Source: Janibacter limosus NBRC 16128 (lineage in GTDB: Bacteria > Actinomycetota > Actinomycetes > Actinomycetales > Dermatophilaceae). Taken from it: a DNA stretch of 64,000 nt. A program made the position numbers and the translations under genes. The stretch covers positions 1 to 64,000 of the forward strand of contig NZ_BCSS01000017.1 of the NCBI RefSeq assembly GCF_001570985.1. Reading direction: 5' to 3'. The notes under the pieces were generated by a model that ran no database searches, had not been told where the DNA came from, and worked only from the letters and a program-made list of their open reading frames with translations. This document shows, piece after piece, positions 44,766-54,627 of the stretch (position 1 is its first letter; each line of letters opens with the position of its first letter).

Positions 44766-45556
44766 CGGGTCTCCTGGGTGGCTCGGCGCTCGGCGCGCTG
44801 CGAGACGGCATTGGTCGTCGCGCCGGTGATGGCGGCGATGATCTCCTGCGCGGTCGTCTGACTGACGTGGAAGGTGCCGTTGTTGCGGCCCAGCCGCAGC
44901 ACGCTCACCCGGTCGGCGACCGCCATGACATCGGACATGTTGTGGCTGATGAGGATCACGCCGTGGCCGTTCTCCCGCAGGCGCTCCACGAGGTTGAGCA
45001 CCTCCGCGGTCTGCGCCACCCCCAGTGCCGCAGTCGGCTCGTCGAGCATGACGACCTTGGGGTCCCCGAGGAGACTGCGGGCGATCGCCACCGTCTGGCG
45101 CTGACCACCGGAGAGGCTCGCGACGGGGATGCGCACCGACGGGATCTTGGCGCTCAGCTGGCGCAGCAGCCGCCAGCTCTCGCTCTCCATCGCCACCTCG
45201 TCGAGGACACCGAAGCGACGACGCTCCTGGCCGAGGAAGAGGTTGCCGACGACATCGAGGTTGTCGCACAGCGCGAGGTCCTGGTGGACGGTGGCGATCC
45301 CCAGGCTCTGCGACTCGGTCGGGCTGGTGATGTTGACCCGACGGCCACTGACCGTGAGCACCCCCGAGTCAGGGACGTAGACGCCCGCGATCGCCTTGAC
45401 GAGCGTGGACTTGCCCGCGCCGTTGTCTCCGACGAGGGCCACGACCTCCCCCGGGCGGACATCGAACTCGATGTCCTTGAGTGCCTGCACGGCGCCGAAT
45501 CGCTTCGACAGTCCGCTGATGGACAGCACCGGTTCCCCGGTGGAGGTCGTGGTCAT
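44762..45556 (-). CDS. Sugar ABC transporter ATP-binding protein, single domain
   Basis: 264 residues with one nucleotide-binding domain: Walker A LVGDNGAGKSTLVKAIAG, Q-loop TVHQDLALCDNLDVVGNLFLG, signature SLSGGQRQTVAIARSL, Walker B VVMLDEPTAALGVAQT, H-loop ILISHNM. Most monosaccharide importers of this class (RbsA, XylG, MglA) have two fused domains; a single-domain form is as in FrcA. It must act as a homodimer. It ends QRAERRATQETR. Between the binding protein and the permease in one operon. Confidence 0.9.
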   Translation of the reverse strand: MTTTSTGEPVLSISGLSKRFGAVQALKDIEFDVRPGEVVALVGDNGAGKSTLVKAIAGVYVPDSGVLTVSGRRVNITSPTESQSLGIATVHQDLALCDNLDVVGNLFLGQERRRFGVLDEVAMESESWRLLRQLSAKIPSVRIPVASLSGGQRQTVAIARSLLGDPKVVMLDEPTAALGVAQTAEVLNLVERLRENGHGVILISHNMSDVMAVADRVSVLRLGRNNGTFHVSQTTAQEIIAAITGATTNAVSQRAERRATQETR

Positions 45557-45583
45557 GTCAGTCCTTCGTCGTCGAGGAGGGCG

Positions 45584-46684
45584 TCACTTCAGGCCAGCGG
45601 ACGCGCAGGCCTTGGCGAAGCTGCCAGCGCAGATGTCATCGACCGTGTAGAAGCCGTCCTTGACGATCGTGTCCTTGACGGTGTCCTTGGTGACGACGAC
45701 CGGGTCCAGGAGGGTCGACGGCACACCCTCCTTGTCGTCCTTGGCCTCCGGCTTGTCACCGTTGCCCAGGGCGATGGCGGCCTTGGCGGCGTCCTCGGCC
45801 TCCGGCTTGATCGCCTTGTAGATCGTCATGTCCTGATCGCCGGCGATGATCCGCTGGATGGCCGCGAGCTCGGCATCCTGACCCGTGACGGGAGGAAGGG
45901 GGTCGACGCCGCCTCCCTTGAGCGCGGCGATGGCGCCGCCTGCGGTGCCGTCGTTGGCGGCGTAGACGCCGACGAGGTCACCCTTGACCTTGGCCAGCTG
46001 GCCCTCGGCCCACGACTGCGCCTTGTCCGGGCTCCAGTCAGGGGTGTCGTACTCACCGGCGATCGTGAAGTCGCTCTTGTCCAGGACGGCGTGCGCGCCC
46101 TTCTTGAAGTCGGCGGCGTTGGCGTCCGTCGGAGCGCCATTGATCATCAGGATGTCGCCGGAGGTCTTGCCGTCTGCCTTGAGCGCATCGAGCAGGGCCT
46201 GTCCCTGCAGCTCCCCGACCTTCCGGTTGTCGAAGGAGACGTAGTAGTCCGCGCCTGCGATGAAGCGGTCGTAGGCGATGACCGGGATGTCCTGGCTCTT
46301 GGCATTGCTCACCAGCGAGGCGGCCGACTTGCCGTCCACCGCGTCGAGGACGATGACATCGGCTCCCTCGGTGACCGCTGACTCGAACTGCTGCTGCTGC
46401 TTGGTGGCGTCCTGGTCGGCGTTGTTGTAGATGACTTCGCAGTCGGAGCACTCCGCCTTGACTGCGGCCTCGAAGAGCGGTCGGTCGAAGGACTCGTAGC
46501 GAGTGGTCTTGGACTCGGGGAGCAGCAGCGCGATCTTCAGCGCACCCCCTTCGCCAGCGCCGCCGGAGCCGGAGCTGTCCCCGGCGCCCTCCCCGGAGCT
46601 GCAGGCGGCCAGGGCGCCAGCGCTTAGGACCAGCGTCAGCGGAAGCGCCAGGGCGCGGGACAAGCGGTGCGCGCGAGTGGTCAT
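45584..46684 (-). CDS. xylF: Sugar-binding lipoprotein (XylF-like)
   Basis: 366 residues from the ATG at 46684, preceded by GAGGAG. Lipoprotein signal with lipobox LAACSSG. Periplasmic-binding type 1 fold: KIALLLPESKTTRYESFDRPLFEAAV, YNNADQDATKQQQQFESAVTEGADVIVLDAVDGKSAASLV, VIAYDRFIAGADYYVSFDNRKVGELQG and VYAANDGTAGGAIAAL closely follow the XylF pattern, so D-xylose is the best guess; another monosaccharide is possible. First gene of its operon, with a recognisable promoter upstream. Confidence 0.88.
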   Translation of the reverse strand: MTTRAHRLSRALALPLTLVLSAGALAACSSGEGAGDSSGSGGAGEGGALKIALLLPESKTTRYESFDRPLFEAAVKAECSDCEVIYNNADQDATKQQQQFESAVTEGADVIVLDAVDGKSAASLVSNAKSQDIPVIAYDRFIAGADYYVSFDNRKVGELQGQALLDALKADGKTSGDILMINGAPTDANAADFKKGAHAVLDKSDFTIAGEYDTPDWSPDKAQSWAEGQLAKVKGDLVGVYAANDGTAGGAIAALKGGGVDPLPPVTGQDAELAAIQRIIAGDQDMTIYKAIKPEAEDAAKAAIALGNGDKPEAKDDKEGVPSTLLDPVVVTKDTVKDTIVKDGFYTVDDICAGSFAKACASAGLK

Positions 46685-46737
46685 GTCGATCTCCTCATTG
46701 AGATGTCCGAGCCACACCGTGTGACCCGCTCAGGTGG

Positions 46738-46790
46738 ACGCTAGAACTCGCCGCCCTTGGCGTCAAGACTTAAATCCAACGTGTCGCCAA
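46738..46790 (-). promoter_or_regulatory. xylF promoter with candidate ROK operator
   Basis: On the minus strand TTGACG (46761-46766) and TAGCGT (46738-46743) are separated by exactly 17 bases. TTGGCG (46757-46762) and CGCCAA (46785-46790) form inverted arms that overlap the -35 box, with the AT-rich GACTTAAATCC between them. The divergently acting ROK repressor gene ends at 46800, so this is its probable target. Confidence 0.65.
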
Positions 46791-46799
46791 AGTGCAATC

Positions 46800-47969
46800 T
46801 CAACCGACCCGGGCAGACCTGGCCGCCGCCGCCCTGAGGAGGGCACCTCGCACCTCGGCGTCATCCCCCAGCGCCGCCGGCACGAGCGAGACGCTGGCCG
46901 CGGCGCTCGGGATGGCGCCCCGCTCCACGCCCTCACGCATGGCGTCGAGCAGCAGGTCCCCCGTGCGCGCCAGCTGCCCACCGACAGCGATGACCTGTGG
47001 GTTGAGCAGGTTGACCACGCCCGCGAGCGCCACCCCCAGGTGACGCCCCGCGTCGGTGATGACCCGACGACAGCCGGGGTCGCCCTGATGGGCGCGGGAG
47101 ACGATCTCGCGCAAGGGGATCGGCCCCTGGGAGGGGGTGATGGCCGCGATGAGGGCCGGTGACCCCACATAGGTGTTGAGGCAGCCGCGGTTGCCGCAGC
47201 GACACACCGGCCCCGCCTCGTCGATCGTCAGGTGGCCGATCTCGCCAGCAGTGCCGGCGCTCCCCCGGAAGACCGCACCGCCGATCACAAGGCCAGCACC
47301 CACGCCGTGCGAGAGCTTGAGGTAGGCGCCGGTCTCGACCCCGCCCAGGGCTCCGGCGAGCAGCTCGCCCTCCGCTGCGAAGTTGGCGGTGTTGTCGAGG
47401 ATGACCGGGGTGGCCAGCGCGGTCTGCAGCTCCGCCGCAGCGTGCACACCTCGCCATCCCGGCATGATCAGCTCCGAGCCCACGGCTCCGCTGACGGAGT
47501 CCACGGGCGCCGGGAGCCCGAGCGCCACCTGCGCGAGATCGCTCGTCGTGCGACCGTTGTCGCTGAGCATCTCGTGGAGCAGCCGGGCCGCCCGGTCCAA
47601 GCCCTCGTCGGCCACATGATCCTGTGGCAACGGCATCCGGTGGCGGGCCAGGATGTCATTGGGCCCGGTCCCGACGGCGATGCGGATGTCCCTGTCCCCG
47701 AAGGCGACCCCGGCCAGCAGTGGCGCTCCCCCGACGAGCGAGACGAGGACCGCCCTGCGTCCGTTGCGCACGCTGTTGGACAGATCGACGGCTGCGTCCG
47801 CATCCAGGTCGCGGACCAGGTTGGAGATCGTCGCGGGAGACAGCCCGGTCGCCCCGGCGATCTCGACCTGGGTCAGCGGGCCATGGGTCGAGAGGGTCTC
47901 GACCACCCGCTCACGGTTGGCACGGCGCAGCGAGGACTGTGACCCCGGAGCGGCACCGACTGTGTTCAT
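46800..47969 (-). CDS. ROK-family transcriptional repressor
   Basis: 389 residues from the ATG at 47969; a TTG two codons earlier is possible. N-terminal winged helix RRANRERVVETLSTHGPLTQVEIAGATGLSPATISNLVRDL, then a sugar-kinase-like ROK domain: LDNTANFAAEGELLAGAL, GVGAGLVIGGAVFRGSAGTAGEIGHLTID and the zinc motif CRCGNRGCLNTYVG. XylR-like; expected to release DNA when the transported sugar binds. TAGATT at 47976-47981 (reverse strand) ends six bases before the ATG, so the message is probably leaderless. Same orientation as, and upstream of, the sugar transporter. Confidence 0.9.
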   Translation of the reverse strand: MNTVGAAPGSQSSLRRANRERVVETLSTHGPLTQVEIAGATGLSPATISNLVRDLDADAAVDLSNSVRNGRRAVLVSLVGGAPLLAGVAFGDRDIRIAVGTGPNDILARHRMPLPQDHVADEGLDRAARLLHEMLSDNGRTTSDLAQVALGLPAPVDSVSGAVGSELIMPGWRGVHAAAELQTALATPVILDNTANFAAEGELLAGALGGVETGAYLKLSHGVGAGLVIGGAVFRGSAGTAGEIGHLTIDEAGPVCRCGNRGCLNTYVGSPALIAAITPSQGPIPLREIVSRAHQGDPGCRRVITDAGRHLGVALAGVVNLLNPQVIAVGGQLARTGDLLLDAMREGVERGAIPSAAASVSLVPAALGDDAEVRGALLRAAAARSARVG

Positions 47970-47975
47970 GACCAA

Positions 47976-47981
47976 AATCTA
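47976..47981 (-). promoter_or_regulatory. -10 box of a leaderless ROK transcript
   Basis: TAGATT on the minus strand ends six bases before the ATG at 47969, placing transcription start on the A of the start codon. There is no ribosome-binding site in between, and no convincing -35 box. Confidence 0.45.
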
Positions 47982-48026
47982 AGGCAGACCACCCTCGCAC
48001 GGCCAGAGGGGGCCTCCCTGCGTCGG

Positions 48027-48902
48027 TCAGTCGAAGACGATCGTGCGGCGGCCGCGCAGCACGACCCGCCGCTCGACGTGCCATCGCAGGGCCCGGCCAA
48101 AGGCCATCGCCTCGAGCTCGGCGCCGGTCGCGGCCAGCTGGGCGGGACTCATCCGGTGGTCGACCCGACGGAAGTCCTGCTCGATGATCGGGCCCTCGTC
48201 GAGGTCGGCCGTCACGTAGTGGGCCGTCGCACCGATGACCTTGACCCCACGCTCGTGTGCCTGGGAGTAGGGGCGAGCCCCCTTGAAGGACGGCAGGAGC
48301 GAGTGGTGGATGTTGATGATCCGTCCGGGGAAGTCCGTGCACATCTCGTGCGACAGCACCTGCATGTAGCGGGCCAGCGCGACCGTCTCGACCTGCTCGG
48401 CCTCGATGATCTCGCGCAGCCGCGCCTCGGCCTGCGGCTTGGTCTCCCGCGTCACCGGCACGTGGTGGAAGGGGATGCCGTGCCACTCGACCTCGGCCCG
48501 GAAGTCCTCGTGGTTGGAGACCACCGCGGGCACGACGACATTGAGCTGGCCGGTGCGCACGCGGAAGAGCAGGTCGTTGAGGACATGGCCCTGACGGCTG
48601 ACCATCACCAGCAGGCGATGCGGTTGGTGGGGGTCGTGGATGCTGACGTCGGCGCCGAGCTCCGCGGCCAGACGCGCCCGCTCCCCTTCCAGTGCGCCCT
48701 CGTCGAGGACGGTCTCTCCCTGCAGGTGCATGCGCAGGTGGAACTCTCCGGTGGAGGGGTCACCGAACTGCTGGCTGTCCAGGATGTTGAGCCCGAGGCG
48801 GACCATCGCGCCGGTGACGGCGTGCACGATGCCGCGCCGGTCCGGGCCGCTGAGGGTCAGGACGATCTCGCGGCCGGAGCCGCCGTCGACGAGCGCGCTC
48901 AC
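48027..48902 (-). CDS. purU: Formyltetrahydrofolate deformylase
   Basis: 291 residues from the GTG at 48902, which overlaps the rlmN stop. N-terminal ACT domain ([36 protein letters not shown]) and a C-terminal formyltransferase fold with [49 protein letters not shown] and [36 protein letters not shown], which contains the catalytic Asn/His pair. Releases formate from 10-formyl-THF and balances one-carbon pools. Confidence 0.95.
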   Translation of the reverse strand: MSALVDGGSGREIVLTLSGPDRRGIVHAVTGAMVRLGLNILDSQQFGDPSTGEFHLRMHLQGETVLDEGALEGERARLAAELGADVSIHDPHQPHRLLVMVSRQGHVLNDLLFRVRTGQLNVVVPAVVSNHEDFRAEVEWHGIPFHHVPVTRETKPQAEARLREIIEAEQVETVALARYMQVLSHEMCTDFPGRIINIHHSLLPSFKGARPYSQAHERGVKVIGATAHYVTADLDEGPIIEQDFRRVDHRMSPAQLAATGAELEAMAFGRALRWHVERRVVLRGRRTIVFD

Positions 48903-50116
48903 TCTGCGCCCGACGTAGCCGCCGCGAGCTGCCCGCAGGCTCCGTCGATGTCGCTGCCGCGCGTGTCCCGCACGGTCGTCGGGATCCCAGCGGCACGCAG
49001 CCGCTCGACGAACTGCTGCTCGACTCCGCGACGCGACGCGGTCCACTTCGACCCAGGCGTCGGGTTGAGCGGGATCGGGTTGATGTGCACCCAGCCCCTG
49101 CCACGCTTGAGGAGCTTCTTGGCGAGCAGGTCTGCGCGCCAGGCCTGGTCGTTGATGTCGCGGATCATCGCGTACTCGATGCTCACGCGTCGCCCGGTCT
49201 TGAGGTAGTAGCGGTGGGCGGCGTCGATCGCCTCGTCGACCTTGAAGCGGGTGTTGATCGGGACGAGCTCGTCGCGCAGCTCGTCATCCGGAGCGTGCAG
49301 GGACAGGGCGAGCGTCACGGGGATGCCCTCCTCCGTGAGCCGGTCGATGCCGGTCACGAGCCCGACCGAGGACATCGTGATGCCGCGGGCGCTCATGCCC
49401 AGGCCCTCGGGCGAGGGGTCGACCATGCGGCGGATGGCACCGATCGCCGACGTGTAGTTGGCCAGCGCCTCCCCCATGCCCATGAAGACGACATTGGAGA
49501 CGCGGCGACCACCGGTCGAAGGGAGGGACTCACCGTCGTCGTCGGCCTCGGCCCCCAGCGCGCCGGCGTCGCCCCCGAGAGCCAGGTCGCCCGCCTCGGC
49601 GAGCATCCGGTTGGCCGCCACGACCTGATCGACGATCTCCGCCGTCGACATGTTGCGGGTCAGGCCCTCCTGGCCCGTGGCGCAGAAGGGGCAGTTCATC
49701 CCACACCCGGCCTGGCTGGAGATGCAGATCGTCGCCCGACGCGGATAGCGCATGAGGACGGACTCGACGAGAGCACCGTCGTGCAGACGCCACACCGACT
49801 TCAGCGTCGCCCCCTGGTCGGCGCTGATGGTGCGCACGGGCGTGAGCAGGCGCGGGAGCATGGCGGCGACGAGCTCCTCGCGAGCGGCCTTGGGCAGGTC
49901 GCTCATCTGCTCGGGGTCGTCGGTGTGGTGGGTGAAGTAGTGCGTGGACAGCTGCTTGGCGCGGAATCCCGGCAGACCGAGCTCCTTGGCCAGCTCGACA
50001 CGGCCGGCGAGGTCGAGGTCGGCAAGATGGCGCGGCGGCTTGCCACGCCGAGGCGCGGTCATCGTCAGCTGGCCGGGCACAGGGCGGGCGGTCGAGGGCG
50101 TGGGCAGGTCAGTCAT
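48899..50116 (-). CDS. rlmN: 23S rRNA (adenine2503-C2)-methyltransferase
   Basis: 405 residues from the ATG at 50116. Radical-SAM enzyme that methylates A2503 of 23S rRNA and A37 of some tRNAs. The cluster-binding CxxxCxxC is in [14 protein letters not shown]; the catalytic Cys near the end is in [32 protein letters not shown] and [15 protein letters not shown] follow the family. Longer than the usual 360-380 because of an acidic Gly/Asp-rich insert ([18 protein letters not shown]) after the radical-SAM cluster. Confidence 0.95.
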   Translation of the reverse strand: MTDLPTPSTARPVPGQLTMTAPRRGKPPRHLADLDLAGRVELAKELGLPGFRAKQLSTHYFTHHTDDPEQMSDLPKAAREELVAAMLPRLLTPVRTISADQGATLKSVWRLHDGALVESVLMRYPRRATICISSQAGCGMNCPFCATGQEGLTRNMSTAEIVDQVVAANRMLAEAGDLALGGDAGALGAEADDDGESLPSTGGRRVSNVVFMGMGEALANYTSAIGAIRRMVDPSPEGLGMSARGITMSSVGLVTGIDRLTEEGIPVTLALSLHAPDDELRDELVPINTRFKVDEAIDAAHRYYLKTGRRVSIEYAMIRDINDQAWRADLLAKKLLKRGRGWVHINPIPLNPTPGSKWTASRRGVEQQFVERLRAAGIPTTVRDTRGSDIDGACGQLAAATSGAE

Positions 50117-50129
50117 CGGGTCCAGTCTC

Positions 50130-51005
50130 TCAGTGCGGCGCAATGATCCGAAGCGCCACCCACACGAGCGGCACAACCATGACCAGGGAGTCGAGGCGAT
50201 CCATGAGGCCACCGTGGCCCGGGATGATGTTGGACATGTCCTTGACGCCCAGAGTGCGTTTGAGGCTGGACTCGATCAGATCGCCGATCGTGGCGACCGG
50301 CGCGACCAGCGCGCCGAGCACCGCGCCCTGCCACCACGCCCCGTCCAAGGTCAGCGGGATGACGATCGCACCCACGACAGCACAGGAGAAGACGGACCCG
50401 GCGAAGCCCTCCCAGGACTTCTTCGGCGACAGCTTGGGGGCCATCGGGTGCTTGCCGAGCACCACGCCGAAGGCGTAGCCGCCGATGTCGGAGAAGACCG
50501 TGATGATGATGAAGACGAAGATGCGCCACTGACCCTGCGGCTCAGCGAGCATCATCGCGGCAAACCCGGCGAGGAAGCACGGGTACAGCAGGATGAGCGC
50601 GCCGGCCCCGACATCGCGCAGCGCTCCGACCGTGCCGTCCGCGACGCGCCACACGAGGGTGGCGACAAGCGTCAGCGCGGTGGCGAAGACCAGTGCCTCA
50701 GCACCCCGCATGTAGGCCGCGACGATCATGCTCACCGCACCGATGGCGACCGGGATGAAGGGGGCGAAGAGTCCCCCTTCGGACAGGGCCTGACGCATCT
50801 CCCAGACCGCGACCACCATCGCCCCACAGATGACGACGGCAAAGGCCACCGGGTGGATGACGAGCGAGCCAGCCGCCAGCGCCCCCAAGGTCAGCCCGGA
50901 GGCGATGGCGACGGGGAGGTTGCGGCCAGCCCGGCTCGAGGGGCCTGCTGGAGCGGGGGCGGCCGCCCTGATGGCGCGACGGGTCGCGGGCTGGGGGTCG
51001 GTCAC
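50130..51005 (-). CDS. cdsA: Phosphatidate cytidylyltransferase
   Basis: 291 residues, about eight membrane segments after a 30-residue basic tail. Makes CDP-diacylglycerol from phosphatidate and CTP. The C-terminal family signature is complete: [29 protein letters not shown]. Earlier motifs: [31 protein letters not shown]. Follows frr by one base, as in mycobacteria. Confidence 0.95.
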   Translation of the reverse strand: MTDPQPATRRAIRAAAPAPAGPSSRAGRNLPVAIASGLTLGALAAGSLVIHPVAFAVVICGAMVVAVWEMRQALSEGGLFAPFIPVAIGAVSMIVAAYMRGAEALVFATALTLVATLVWRVADGTVGALRDVGAGALILLYPCFLAGFAAMMLAEPQGQWRIFVFIIITVFSDIGGYAFGVVLGKHPMAPKLSPKKSWEGFAGSVFSCAVVGAIVIPLTLDGAWWQGAVLGALVAPVATIGDLIESSLKRTLGVKDMSNIIPGHGGLMDRLDSLVMVVPLVWVALRIIAPH

Positions 51006-51006
51006 A

Positions 51007-51564
51007 TCAGACCTCGGAGAGCTCGGCTTCCTTGGCCTTGAGGAGGGTGTCGACGCTGTCCACGTACTTCTTGGTCAGCGCGTCGAGCTCCTTTTCGCCA
51101 CGGTTGCCCTCGTCCTCGCCGATGTCGCCGTCCTTGACGAGCTTGTCGATCGTGTCCTTGGCAGCGCGCCGGATGTGCCGGATGGAGACCTTGGCGTCCT
51201 CGCCCTGGTTGTGCGCCAGCTTGATGTACTCCTTGCGGCGCTCGGCGGTCAGCTCCGGCATGGTGATCCGGATGACGGAGCCGTCATTGCTCGGGTTGGC
51301 GCCCAGGTCGGACTCACGCAGCGCACCCTCGATCGCCGTCAACGAGGTCTTGTCGAAGGGACTGATCAGCAGCGTGCGCGCCTCGGGCGTCTGGAAGGAC
51401 GCCAGCTGCTGCAGCGGGGTCGGCGAGCCGTAGTAGTCGACCAGCACCTTGTTGAAGAGGCCCGGGTTGACGCGCCCGGTGCGGATGCCGGCGAAGTTGT
51501 CCTTGGCCACGTCGACGGCCTTGTCCATCTTGTCCTCGGCCTCGAGCAGTGCGTCCTCGATCAT
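51007..51564 (-). CDS. frr: Ribosome recycling factor
   Basis: 185 residues, the standard length. Splits post-termination ribosomes with EF-G. MDKAVDVAKDNFAGIRTGRVNPGLFNKVLVDYYGSPTPLQQLASFQTPEARTLLI, NPSNDGSVIRITMPELTAERRKEYIKLAHNQGEDAKVSIRHIRR and the acidic C-terminal helix are as expected. Downstream of pyrH in the conserved pyrH-frr-cdsA order. Confidence 0.97.
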   Translation of the reverse strand: MIEDALLEAEDKMDKAVDVAKDNFAGIRTGRVNPGLFNKVLVDYYGSPTPLQQLASFQTPEARTLLISPFDKTSLTAIEGALRESDLGANPSNDGSVIRITMPELTAERRKEYIKLAHNQGEDAKVSIRHIRRAAKDTIDKLVKDGDIGEDEGNRGEKELDALTKKYVDSVDTLLKAKEAELSEV

Positions 51565-51640
51565 GTGCGTGGTCTCCTTGTCCGGCCCCGGGGGCCTCGC
51601 GGGCGGCTGGGCCGCAAGTGGTCTGCGGTCAGTCTCTCAC

Positions 51641-52369
51641 TCAGGCATGCACGACGGTGCCGATGGGCTCACCGAGGAGCGCCCGAGTGACATTGCCTGC
51701 GCCCTCCATGCCGAAGACGAGCATCGGCAGGTGGTTCTCGCGGCAGAGGCTGAAGGCTGCGGCGTCGACGACCTTGAGGTTCTGCTGGATGGCCTGCTCG
51801 TACGTGACGCGCTCGAGCTTGACCGCCTCGGGGTTGGTGCGGGGGTCGGAGTCGTAGACACCGTCGACCCCGTTCTTGGCGATGAGCACCTCGTCGCACT
51901 TGATCTCCAGGGCACGCTGGGCGCTCACCGTGTCGGTGGAGAAGAAGGGCATGCCGGCGCCGGCGCCGAAGATGACGACACGGCCCTTTTCGAGGTGGCG
52001 GATGGCGCGACGCGGGATGTAGGCCTCGGCGACCTGGCCCATGGTGATGGCGGTCTGGACGCGGGTGTCGACACCCGCGTGCTCGAGGAAGTCCTGCAAG
52101 GCGAGGCAGTTCATGACCGTGCCGAGCATGCCCATGTAGTCGGCCCGGCTGCGGTCCATGCCCTGCTCCTGCAGCTCCGCGCCCCGGAAGAAGTTGCCGC
52201 CGCCGACGACGATGGCGACCTGGATGCCCTGACCGACGGCGACCGCGATCTGCTCGGCGATCCCGCGGACGACGTCGGGGTTGAGACCGATCTTGCCTCC
52301 GCCGAAGGCCTCGCCCGAGAGCTTGAGGAGGACCCTGCGGTCGGCCTGGGGGGTGTTCTGGTCGGTCAC
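51641..52369 (-). CDS. pyrH: UMP kinase
   Basis: 242 residues from the GTG at 52369, preceded by GGGAGC. Phosphorylates UMP to UDP; hexameric amino-acid-kinase fold. [72 protein letters not shown] and [13 protein letters not shown] are diagnostic. In most actinobacteria it directly follows tsf; here the alkane-hydroxylase module separates them. Confidence 0.97.
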   Translation of the reverse strand: MTDQNTPQADRRVLLKLSGEAFGGGKIGLNPDVVRGIAEQIAVAVGQGIQVAIVVGGGNFFRGAELQEQGMDRSRADYMGMLGTVMNCLALQDFLEHAGVDTRVQTAITMGQVAEAYIPRRAIRHLEKGRVVIFGAGAGMPFFSTDTVSAQRALEIKCDEVLIAKNGVDGVYDSDPRTNPEAVKLERVTYEQAIQQNLKVVDAAAFSLCRENHLPMLVFGMEGAGNVTRALLGEPIGTVVHA

Positions 52370-52454
52370 GGTGGTGCTCCCTGGGTCGCGTGCGGGTTCG
52401 CCCGATCCTTCCACAGGTCGAGACCGCGCGATGACCCTCGTCGCCGGACCCGCG

Positions 52455-52503
52455 ACTTGACATTCGCCTTCCAGTTGTCAAGTGACCGGTCAGTCACTAC
52501 CGT
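52455..52503 (+). promoter_or_regulatory. alkB promoter with TetR-type operators
   Basis: TTGTCA (52475-52480) and TACCGT (52498-52503) are 17 bases apart. The perfect palindrome TGACCGGTCA (52483-52492) fills the spacer. A second inverted pair, ACTTGACA (52455-52462) and TGTCAAGT (52476-52483), overlaps the -35 box. A repressor bound here would exclude RNA polymerase; the TetR protein encoded after alkB is the obvious candidate. Confidence 0.7.
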
Positions 52504-52559
52504 CGTCCGCACCGGTCTCGTCCCTGCGGCCGGGAGACCTCAACGACGAGGAGCACGAC

Positions 52560-54029
52560 GTGGCGACAGCCCCAGCCGATCCTGACCAGACGATGTGGCG
52601 CGACGAGAAGCGATACCTGTGGCTCATCGGTCTGGTCGTTCCCTCCTTGGCCTTCGTCGCCTTCGCCGGCCGGGCCGTGACGGGCTGGTCGTGGTGGTTG
52701 TGGCTGGGCCCGATCATCATCCTGGGAGTCATCCCCGCCATCGACCTGCTCGTCGGACGGGACCGGACCAACCCGCCCGCAGAGGCCGTCAAGGCGCTCG
52801 AGGCCGACCCGTACTATCGCTGGATCGTCTACGCCTACATCCCCATCCAGTACCTCGGCTTCGCCGCGGCGATGTACCTCGTCGCCCGCGGCAATCCGGT
52901 GCCTGACGCCCTCCACACCCTCGGGCTCGGTGCCTGGCTGGACCACCTCCCGGGTGCGATGGGAACCCCCTTCGAGCTGTCCATGATCGAGCGGATCGGC
53001 ACCTCGATCTCCATCGGCTGCGTCGGCGGGATCGCGATCAACACCGCCCACGAGCTGGGCCACAAGCGGCCGAAGCACGAGCGCTGGTTGTCCAAGGTCG
53101 CGCTCGCGCAGAGCGGGTACGGGCACTTCTACATCGAGCACAACCGCGGCCATCACGTGCGGGTGGCCACCCCGGAGGACCCGGCGAGCTCACGGCTCGG
53201 CGAGAGCTTCTACGCCTTCTGGCCGCGGACCGTCATCGGTTCCCTGCGCAGCGCTTGGCGGCTGGAGGCGACTCGCCTGCGGCGTCGGGGCAAGTCGGTG
53301 CTCCACCCGAGCAATGACGTGCTCAATGCGTGGGCGATGACGCTCGTGCTGTGGGCCGCGATGATCCTCTGGCTCGGCGTCGGCATCCTGCCCTACCTGC
53401 TCCTGCAGGGTGTGATCGGCCTGAGCCTGCTCGAGGTCGTCAACTACCTCGAGCACTACGGCATGCGCCGCACCAAGGTCCACCACGGTGATGTGGAGCG
53501 CTACGAGCGGGTCCTGCAGAGCCACTCGTGGAACTCCAACAACATCGCCACCAATGTCTTCCTGTACCACCTGCAGCGACACAGCGACCATCACGCCAAC
53601 CCCACCCGTCGATACCAGGCGCTGCGCGACCACGAGTCCGCGCCCGTGCTGCCCACCGGCTATGCCGGCATGATCGTCCTGGCCCTCGTCCCGCCGCTGT
53701 GGCGCCGGGTCATGGACCCGAGGGTCGCGGCGCACTTCGACGGCGATCTGACCCGAGCCAACATCGATCCGCGCAAGCGAGAGTCGATCCTCACCACGCA
53801 CGCTGCAGATCCACGCCCCGTGGTGTCCCTGGCCCCGGTCCCGACGCAGGCTCCGGACGCCGTCACGGCCGCGACGTGCCCGGGCTGCGGCTACGAGTAC
53901 CTCGTCGCCACAGGGGACGAGCACGAAGGATTTGCCGCAGGCACAGCCTGGGCGGAGATCCCCGCTGACTGGACCTGCCCGGACTGCGGTGTGCGCGACA
54001 AGCTCGACTTCGTGCTGCAGTCGGCATGA
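52560..54029 (+). CDS. alkB: Alkane 1-monooxygenase fused to rubredoxin
   Basis: 489 residues from the GTG at 52560, with GAGGAG six bases upstream. Membrane non-haem di-iron hydroxylase: four to six membrane segments and the histidine boxes HELGHKRPKHE, EHNRGHHV, NYLEHYGM and LQRHSDHHANP. The last 55 residues are a rubredoxin with CPGCGYEY and CPDCGVRDKLDF, the two Cys pairs that hold one iron. The fusion delivers electrons directly to the hydroxylase. Terminal hydroxylation of medium or long n-alkanes is expected. No rubredoxin reductase is in the window. The stop overlaps the TetR start. Confidence 0.95.
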   Translation: MATAPADPDQTMWRDEKRYLWLIGLVVPSLAFVAFAGRAVTGWSWWLWLGPIIILGVIPAIDLLVGRDRTNPPAEAVKALEADPYYRWIVYAYIPIQYLGFAAAMYLVARGNPVPDALHTLGLGAWLDHLPGAMGTPFELSMIERIGTSISIGCVGGIAINTAHELGHKRPKHERWLSKVALAQSGYGHFYIEHNRGHHVRVATPEDPASSRLGESFYAFWPRTVIGSLRSAWRLEATRLRRRGKSVLHPSNDVLNAWAMTLVLWAAMILWLGVGILPYLLLQGVIGLSLLEVVNYLEHYGMRRTKVHHGDVERYERVLQSHSWNSNNIATNVFLYHLQRHSDHHANPTRRYQALRDHESAPVLPTGYAGMIVLALVPPLWRRVMDPRVAAHFDGDLTRANIDPRKRESILTTHAADPRPVVSLAPVPTQAPDAVTAATCPGCGYEYLVATGDEHEGFAAGTAWAEIPADWTCPDCGVRDKLDFVLQSA

Positions 54030-54610
54030 GCGACTCCCCGATGCGTGAGCGGATCCTCGACGCGACGGCCGGCATCACGGTCGGTGGCGGCTGGGCGGCC
54101 GTGTCGATGGGCAAGGTCGCGTCGGTCGTCGGCGTCAGCCGGCAGACGGTGCACACCGAGGTCGGGACCAAGGCCGAGCTCGCTGAGCTCCTCGTCATCC
54201 GTGAGGTCGAAGGCTTCCTCGCCGAGGTCGTCGCGGGCTTCGACGGGGCGCCGGACGTCCCCACCGCGATCGATCGGTCCATCACCCGGGTCCTCGAGCG
54301 CTCCGAGGAGAGCGCTCTCGTGCGCGGTGTCGTCGCCGCCGTCCACGGCGCCGACACCGAGCTGCTGCCGCTCCTCACCACCCGACCCGAGCTGCTCCTC
54401 GAGCTCGCGACGGCCACGGTCCAGGGGCTCGTCGCCCCCTTCGCGCTGCCGCTGCCCCCGGAGCGGATCGACGCGACGATCGAGGTGATCGTGCGGGTCG
54501 CTCTCTCCCAGGTCATGCACCCGACAGGCACGCCCCACGAGGTCGCCGAGCACCTGGCCTGGATGGTGCGGACGGTGCTCGAGGCGCTGCCCCCAGCAGC
54601 TGAGGGCTGA
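54026..54610 (+). CDS. TetR-family regulator of the alkane hydroxylase
   Basis: 194 residues. N-terminal helix-turn-helix: RERILDATAGITVGGGWAAVSMGKVASVVGVSRQTVHTEVGTKAELAELLV. The ligand domain is Leu/Val/Ala-rich, suited to a hydrophobic effector. ATG overlaps the alkB stop. The order alkB-rubredoxin then TetR is that of Dietzia alkW1-alkX, where AlkX represses its operon and is released by fatty acids; the same circuit is inferred here and fits the operators at 52455-52503. Confidence 0.88.
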   Translation: MSDSPMRERILDATAGITVGGGWAAVSMGKVASVVGVSRQTVHTEVGTKAELAELLVIREVEGFLAEVVAGFDGAPDVPTAIDRSITRVLERSEESALVRGVVAAVHGADTELLPLLTTRPELLLELATATVQGLVAPFALPLPPERIDATIEVIVRVALSQVMHPTGTPHEVAEHLAWMVRTVLEALPPAAEG

Positions 54611-54627
54611 GGGTGGACGCGCATGAC

